From JBJHBY01 sp050485745 (lineage in GTDB: Bacteria > Pseudomonadota > Gammaproteobacteria > Pseudomonadales > CAMLJR01), in the NCBI GenBank assembly GCA_050485745.1, contig JBJHBY010000127.1:1-9989 (forward strand): a stretch of DNA of 9,989 nt. Reading direction: 5' to 3'. Of this stretch, positions 5,360-9,989 are shown one piece after another (within the stretch, counting starts at the first letter, position 1; each line of letters begins with the position of its first letter). The position numbers were made by a program, and so were the translations under genes. Below the pieces are notes generated by a model. The model did no database searches and was not told the DNA's origin. It was given only the letters and a program-made list of their open reading frames with translations.

Positions 5360-8161
5360 GTGAGCCGCTACATTCCCCTGCAGTGGTTCATTCCCGGGCT
5401 GGTGCTGCTGCTGTTCAGCCTGGTGGTGGTGGGTATCAGCGCAATGCAGTACATGGCACAGCGCGACCAGCGGGTAGAGGAGCATCGTCAGCGTGTCGGC
5501 TTCGAACTGGCCGGCCTGCAACACCAGCTGGAGGACCGCCAGCGCCGGGGCTCGGGCATCATCTCCCAGTCCCTGCTCAACCCGTTCCTGGTGCAGCCCG
5601 ACTACCGCGTCGTGGCACTGGTCAGCCCGGAGGGCAACATCCTGCTGGCCAATCGTGTGGCCTGGCGTGACACGTCCATTAGCGACGTCGCCGGCTCCGA
5701 CGCCCGGTGGCAGCAGTCCGGCACGCACGTGCTGGAGCGACGCTGGATCGAGGCCGCCCTGCCCCTGCAGCTGGACCTCACCGATACCCGCCGCGCCATG
5801 CTCTACGCCCGCTATGATCTGCAACAGCCACTGGCCCAATTGCGCCGGCAGCTGGTGGCACAGTCGCTGGGTGTCTGGCTGGCGGGACTACTGATTGGCG
5901 CACTGCTGCTGGCTATCCTGCAGTATCTGGTATTCCGCCCGCTGCAGCGCTTCGTACAGACATCCGCGCGCATGGCGCAGGGGGAGTACGGCTTGCAGAT
6001 GGGCGACTTTCCCAGCCTGGAATTTTCCCGCCTGGCCGCCCACTTCAATCACGCCAGCCGCACCCTGGCGGAAACCCTGCAAACCCTGCGCGAACGGCAG
6101 ACCGTACTGGAGGCCATCACCGGCAGCATGCCCGACCTCGGTCTGATCGTGGCGGAGGACGGCACCTGCCTGAACATTTTCGGCAACCGCGCCCTGCTCA
6201 CCTTCCAGGCGGGCAAGCTGCCCATACTCGACCGCAAGCTGGAGGACTACGTTCCCGAAGAGATGATCGCCATGGGCCAGGCCATGCTGTTGCGGGTGCT
6301 CGACCAGAATCAGAGCGAGCGCCTCGAATACGACATGACCCGACGTGGCATGACGCGGCATTTCAGCGCTCGCGTCATGCCCCTGCCGATCCGCTTCCAG
6401 GGTCAGCGAGCGATCATGGCACTGATCAGCGACGAGACCGAAACCCACACCCTCGTCCAGGAAATCCGCCTGATGGCAACCGCCTTCGAAACCCACGAGG
6501 GCATCATGATTACCGGTGCGGATGGCCATATCCTGCGGGTCAACCACGCCTTCGAGGAGATCACCGGCTACGGCGTCGAGGAGGTGCGCGACCGCTCCCC
6601 GGAGCTGCTTTATGCCGAACCCGCAACACAATCCCTGCGCGAAGTGATCATGGCCGCCATCGAGGCGGAGGACCACTGGAACGGCGAGCTCTGGTTCAAG
6701 CGCCGCAACGGCACCCGATTCCCGGTGCAGGAGACCATCTCCTGCGTGCGCGACGAAAAGGGCCAGATCAGCGCCTACGTCACTGTGTTCATGGACATCA
6801 CCGAGCGCAAGAATGCCGAGAAGCTGATCACCTGGCAGGCCCAGTACGACCCCCTCACCGAGCTGCCCAACCGGCGCTACTTCCTGGAACGGCTGGATGC
6901 CCAGCTGGCGCTGGCACGACGACGCAATTTTGCCGGCTCGGTTCTGTTCGTCGACCTCGACCACTTCAAGCCTATCAACGATTCCCTGGGCCACCCCGTC
7001 GGCGACGAACTCCTGCAGTCGGTAACCCGACGTCTGCGCGAGCGTCTGCGCCGGGAGGATTTCATCGCCCGTATCGGCGGCGACGAGTTCGCCGTGCTGG
7101 TCGCCGCCGTGGACCAGGGCGAAGACGCCGCGGCCAATGAGGCGGTCCAGCTGGGGCAGGTCATCCTGGAGCTGCTGCGCGAACCCTTCGAGGTGGCGGG
7201 TCAGATGCTCTACATCGGCGCCAGCATCGGCTTTTGCATATTCCCCGCCCAGGGCGACACCACCCAGGACATCCTGCGTCGCGCGGACACGGCCATGTAC
7301 GCCGCGAAACGCCAGGGCCGTGCCGCCGTGCGCCGCTTCAGCCCGGATATGGAGGCGGACAACCAGGCACGCCTGGCACGCCTCGGGGAGCTGCACCAGG
7401 CACTCAAGAACAACGCCTTCCGTCTGTTCTACCAACCCCAGTTCAACAATGCCGGAGACATCGTCGGCATCGAGGCATTATTACGCTGGCAGCATCCGCA
7501 GCTGGGCCTTGTCGGGCCCGACGATTTCATCGACGTCGCCGAGGAATCGGGCCTGATCCTGCAGATTGGCGACTGGGTCTTCGCCGAAGCCGCACACCAG
7601 TATCGCGAGTGGCGCAGGCAGGCCCTGTTGCCAGGCAGCTTCCAGGTCATCGCCATCAACGTCAGCGCGCGGCAGTTCGTTCAGCCAAGCTTCGCCGCGC
7701 GCCTGATCGACCAGGCCGAGCGTCTGGGTGTGGATCCGGCACGCTTTGAGCTGGAGCTGACCGAGACCGTGCTCGCCGATAACCTGCAGGCGGTCAGCGG
7801 CGCGCTGCAGAGCCTGCGCGACGCCGGCTTCCATTTCGCCATCGACGACTTTGGCACCGGCTATTCCTCCCTGAACTACCTCAAGCGCCTGCCGGTGGAA
7901 ACCCTGAAAATCGACCGCACCTTTGTGCGCGACCTGCCCGACTCGGAGAGCGACACCCGTATCGTCGAGACCATCCTCGCCATGGCCAGCCACCTGGGCT
8001 TGACCGTGGTCGCGGAAGGGGTCGAGACCGATGCCCAGCTGGCCTTCCTGCAGAGCCGCGGTTGCAACCTGTTCCAGGGCTTCCGCCTGGCGCGACCGAT
8101 GTCCGCCGAGGCCCTGACCGACCTGCTTACCAGCCTGCCCCGGGCCACCTCCCGCGACTGA
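5360..8161 (+). CDS. Membrane HAMP-PAS-PAS-GGDEF-EAL c-di-GMP turnover protein with periplasmic sensor region
   Basis: 933 aa from the GTG at 5360, chosen because GGAG (5348-5351) lies 8 nt upstream; an in-frame GTG at 5339 would add seven residues but has no good RBS. Topology: TM1 about 9-29, periplasmic region about 30-168, TM2 about 171-191, HAMP-like linker about 190-240. Two PAS-like domains follow (about 248-363, divergent; 366-485, ending VFMDITERKNAEK). The GGDEF domain (about 488-661) has an intact GGDEF motif (573-577) and an intact RxxD inhibitory site (RRED, 564-567). The EAL domain (about 669-921) keeps the EALLRW motif (Glu705), Asn767 in INVSARQF, ELTE, DDFGTGYSSL (Asp829/Asp830), Lys850 in LKIDRTF, AEGVET (Glu886) and QGF (Gln906). 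Both synthesis and hydrolysis of c-di-GMP are therefore chemically possible. It is tightly coupled to the upstream lipoprotein, which probably contacts the periplasmic region and sets which activity dominates. Confidence 0.94.
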   Translation: MSRYIPLQWFIPGLVLLLFSLVVVGISAMQYMAQRDQRVEEHRQRVGFELAGLQHQLEDRQRRGSGIISQSLLNPFLVQPDYRVVALVSPEGNILLANRVAWRDTSISDVAGSDARWQQSGTHVLERRWIEAALPLQLDLTDTRRAMLYARYDLQQPLAQLRRQLVAQSLGVWLAGLLIGALLLAILQYLVFRPLQRFVQTSARMAQGEYGLQMGDFPSLEFSRLAAHFNHASRTLAETLQTLRERQTVLEAITGSMPDLGLIVAEDGTCLNIFGNRALLTFQAGKLPILDRKLEDYVPEEMIAMGQAMLLRVLDQNQSERLEYDMTRRGMTRHFSARVMPLPIRFQGQRAIMALISDETETHTLVQEIRLMATAFETHEGIMITGADGHILRVNHAFEEITGYGVEEVRDRSPELLYAEPATQSLREVIMAAIEAEDHWNGELWFKRRNGTRFPVQETISCVRDEKGQISAYVTVFMDITERKNAEKLITWQAQYDPLTELPNRRYFLERLDAQLALARRRNFAGSVLFVDLDHFKPINDSLGHPVGDELLQSVTRRLRERLRREDFIARIGGDEFAVLVAAVDQGEDAAANEAVQLGQVILELLREPFEVAGQMLYIGASIGFCIFPAQGDTTQDILRRADTAMYAAKRQGRAAVRRFSPDMEADNQARLARLGELHQALKNNAFRLFYQPQFNNAGDIVGIEALLRWQHPQLGLVGPDDFIDVAEESGLILQIGDWVFAEAAHQYREWRRQALLPGSFQVIAINVSARQFVQPSFAARLIDQAERLGVDPARFELELTETVLADNLQAVSGALQSLRDAGFHFAIDDFGTGYSSLNYLKRLPVETLKIDRTFVRDLPDSESDTRIVETILAMASHLGLTVVAEGVETDAQLAFLQSRGCNLFQGFRLARPMSAEALTDLLTSLPRATSRD

Positions 8162-8166
8162 GCTAA

Positions 8167-8232
8167 ACTATTAACCTGGCACATCCCTGCGCCGACTATT
8201 AACCCGGCAGTAAGCCGGGCCGGGTTAATGGT
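8167..8232. repeat. Triple 14-bp element (two direct, one inverted) with hairpin potential
   Basis: ACTATTAACCTGGC (8167-8180) and ACTATTAACCCGGC (8195-8208) are direct copies differing at one base, 28 bp apart. GCCGGGTTAATGGT (8219-8232) is an inverted copy matching 13 of 14. The second and third copies form a hairpin of 11 perfect pairs (8198-8208 with 8219-8229), extendable to 14 with a G-U pair. The first copy could pair with the third instead, and CCCGGC/GCCGGG (8203-8208 with 8214-8219) forms a smaller rival hairpin. No T-tract follows. It lies between the GGDEF-EAL stop and the MASE1 gene. Confidence 0.75.
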
Positions 8233-8240
8233 TAGACGAA

Positions 8241-8260
8241 GCCCGGAGCGCGAACCGGGC
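8241..8260 (+). repeat. Short hairpin upstream of the MASE1 gene
   Basis: GCCCGG (8241-8246) pairs with CCGGGC (8255-8260) over an 8-nt loop, ending 10 nt before the Shine-Dalgarno of the next gene. It may cooperate with the repeats just upstream in folding the leader; no T-tract follows, so it is not an intrinsic terminator. Confidence 0.35.
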
Positions 8261-8280
8261 ACTCACCGTCGGAGACACCC

Positions 8281-9989
8281 ATGTCAGAGCCTCCGCCCGC
8301 CGCAAACGCCCCACCCGAGCTTTCGCGCTCCCGTTGGCTTTTGCTGGGCATCATCTGGGTCGGACTGTGGCTGGGCCTCTGGGTGCTGTCGAGCTGGCTC
8401 GATGTGCGTCCCGGCATCAGCCTGTTCTATGCCCCCGCCGGCCTGACCCTGGCCCTGTTGCTCTATCTCGGCCCCCGCGCCTGGCCACTGCCCCTGCTGG
8501 CGGGCCTGCTACCCATACCCACCCTGCTGGGGCAGCTGTCGCTGACTCCCATGGTCCTGGTCACGGTGGCCCACGCGCTGGTCTACGCCGGGGCGGCCTG
8601 GACCCTGCGTCACCTGCAGTTCGACACCGACCTGTCGCGCCTGTACAACACCGCCAAATTGCTCATCACGGCCCTGATTGCCCCTATCCCCCTGGCCCTG
8701 TTGGGCGCGGGGCTCTATACCGCCGCCGATGGCCGCGAGGTACTGCTGGCCGCGGCCTTTTCCTGGTGGCTTGGCGACCTGGTCGGCATCCTCGCCATCA
8801 CCCCCGCCGCCCTGCTGTTGATGCCGCGTATGGCGGGAGGCCGCGCCGCCACACCGGCCCTGCCACAGGCACACCCCTGGCCNNNNNNNNNNCCCCTGGC
8901 CCTGGACCCCCCTGGCCGAGTCCGGAGCGGCACTGGTGGCGGCGACACAAGCACCCGCAGACAGCGGCGCCATGTACGTGGCCTTTCTGATCGTCGTCCT
9001 GGGCAGCACCGTGGTGTTTGCCGCCGTGACCGCCGGGATCCACGGCACGGTCATCACCGGCTGCGCCGCCGCCGTGCTGCTGACCTGGCACATCAGCCGG
9101 GCCGGTGCCGTCGAGCTGGCCATGCCGCTGCAGATCCTGCTGCTGCTGAGCCTGCTCTCCGGCCTGATCATGGGTACCTTCGTCAGCAGCCTGTGGCGCC
9201 TGCAGAACGAGCTGGAACAGCGCGTGCGCGAGGGCGTTAACCGGGTCATGGCGGATCGCCATATCTTCCAGGTGGTGGCGGAACACACCTCGGACATCAT
9301 AACCATCCATGATGCCAACAGCGCCATTCTCTATATGTCACCCTCGATTCAGCGCCTGCTCGGGCACGATCCACAGCAATTGCTCGGGCCCGTCGACCAC
9401 CGTCTTCTTGGCCTGATCCACCCGGAAGATCGCGCCGGCATCGGCCTGCCACCCCAATCCGATACCGGTCGCCTGCAACTGCGCATCCGTGATGCCGGTG
9501 GCCACTGGCACTGGTTGCAATGCGCCTACAATCGGGTGGCCGGCTCCGGGCGTGAACGCTGGGTGGCCATCTCCCGGGACGTGACCGAGCAGATCGTCGA
9601 CCGCGACAAGCTGGTCAGCCTCGCCATGCACGACCCGCTGACCGGGCTGCTGAACCGTCGTGGCCTGGAACGCGAGGGACGCCAGGAATTCACCCGCGCC
9701 CTGCGCTACAGCCGGCCGCTGGCGGCGATGCTGCTCGACCTCGACCACTTCAAGGGTATCAACGACCGCCTCGGCCACGCCGCGGGCGACCAGATCCTGC
9801 GCCAGCTCGCCGACCTGCTGCGCCGCCATGTGCGCAACAGCGAGCTGATCTGCCGCTGGGGTGGCGAGGAGTTCCTGGTGCTGCTGCCGGAAACCGATCT
9901 CGAGGGCGCGCGCCCCCTGGCTGAGCGTATCCGTGCCGAGGCCGCCGCCCAGGAGTATTTGCTCAACGACGTGCCGGTGCGCTGTAACC
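8281..9989 (+). CDS. MASE1-PAS-GGDEF diguanylate cyclase (3' end outside the window; interrupted by an N gap)
   Basis: ATG at 8281 with GGAGA at 8271-8275. The first 200 residues are the membrane MASE1 sensor: several hydrophobic helices, the FYAPAGLTLALLLYLGPRAWPL segment and SWWLGDLVGILAITPAALLL near the last quarter. The 10 Ns at 8883-8892 put the rest out of frame on paper. Merging the identical 9-mers on both sides restores one frame, giving AHPW-PWTPLAESG, more membrane helices (YVAFLIVVLGSTVVFAAVTAG) and a coiled linker. In this merged numbering, a PAS domain (about 320-437, ending ISRDVTEQ) is followed by a GGDEF domain from about 443 (HDPLTGLLNRRG, MLLDLDHFKGINDRLGH). The active-site motif is GGEEF (521-525), which is catalytically competent. 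The inhibitory site position reads RNSE (512-515) rather than RxxD, so product inhibition may be weak. 563 residues are visible with no stop. It probably makes c-di-GMP in response to a membrane-sensed cue and may be co-transcribed with the GGDEF-EAL gene, 119 bp upstream. Confidence 0.88.
8883..8892. other. 10-N assembly gap flanked by identical 9-mers
   Basis: Ten Ns join two sequences. CCCCTGGCC ends the left side (8874-8882) and begins the right side (8893-8901). The downstream reading frame is shifted relative to the upstream one by an amount requiring the true gap length to be a multiple of three. Removing the Ns and one 9-mer copy meets this requirement, so the gap is probably a fixed-size scaffolding spacer between overlapping contig ends. 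Confidence 0.85.

Noticed and set aside
5888..7435. A 515-codon minus-strand frame inside the GGDEF-EAL gene
   Set aside because: Antisense shadow of a gene with fully conserved catalytic motifs; no family resemblance.
8198..8229. Intrinsic terminator after the GGDEF-EAL gene
   Set aside because: The stem is strong but no T-tract follows on the plus strand, and none on the minus strand either.
8281..9240. A 319-aa MASE1 protein ending at 9240 as read through the Ns
   Set aside because: After the gap that frame encodes Arg/Gly/His-rich nonsense, while another frame gives membrane helices, PAS and GGDEF. The apparent stop is a consequence of the arbitrary 10-N spacer.
1..9989. CRISPR arrays, insertion sequences, tRNA or rRNA genes, prophage or toxin-antitoxin genes
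   Set aside because: No regularly spaced repeats, transposase motifs, tRNA-like folds or recognisable mobile-element proteins were seen on either strand.

Overview
This is a high-GC (roughly 60-65% by eye) chromosomal segment, most likely from a gammaproteobacterium. The reasons are an rnk gene preceded by a terminator-bearing leader, a BarA-style hybrid histidine kinase, and several c-di-GMP enzymes close together. The sequence does not fix the genus. One 10-N assembly gap lies at 8883-8892.

Layout. (1) 1-480, minus strand: the 5' end of a periplasmic substrate-binding protein of the urea-carboxylase-region ABC family. It is preceded by a clear guanidine-I (ykkC-yxkD) riboswitch with a plausible promoter just upstream, so this is the start of a guanidine uptake and degradation operon that runs off the left edge. 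(2) About 498-844: a gene-free divergent region ending in a strong intrinsic terminator placed 14 nt before the rnk start codon. This looks like an rnk leader attenuator. (3) 845-1255, plus strand: rnk. (4) 1278-4283, minus strand, convergent with rnk: a 1001-aa membrane hybrid histidine kinase with four PAS-like domains, HisKA, HATPase and a receiver. (5) 4284-4403: a short divergent promoter region. (6) 4404-8161, plus strand: a two-gene unit with a 2-nt gap. It encodes a lipoprotein of the nitrate/taurine/NMT1-type ABC substrate-binding class, followed by a membrane HAMP-PAS-GGDEF-EAL protein with a periplasmic domain. No permease or ATPase accompanies the binding protein. (7) 8162-8280: an intergenic spacer with three copies of a 14-bp element able to form alternative hairpins. 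(8) 8281 to the right edge, plus strand: a MASE1-PAS-GGDEF diguanylate cyclase. It is split on paper by the N gap, but the gap is best explained as two contig ends that overlap by 9 bp.

How the parts may work together. The left end is a metabolite-sensing operon (guanidine). The right two thirds is a signalling block: a hybrid kinase diverges from a c-di-GMP module in which a membrane-anchored binding protein probably presents a small ligand to the periplasmic domain of a GGDEF-EAL enzyme. This is analogous in layout to Vibrio NspS-MbaA but uses a different binding-protein family. The MASE1 cyclase downstream may be co-transcribed and would add c-di-GMP synthesis. The most unusual items are the binding-protein/GGDEF-EAL pair, the triple repeat before the MASE1 gene, the terminator in front of rnk, and the competing pairings after the riboswitch.
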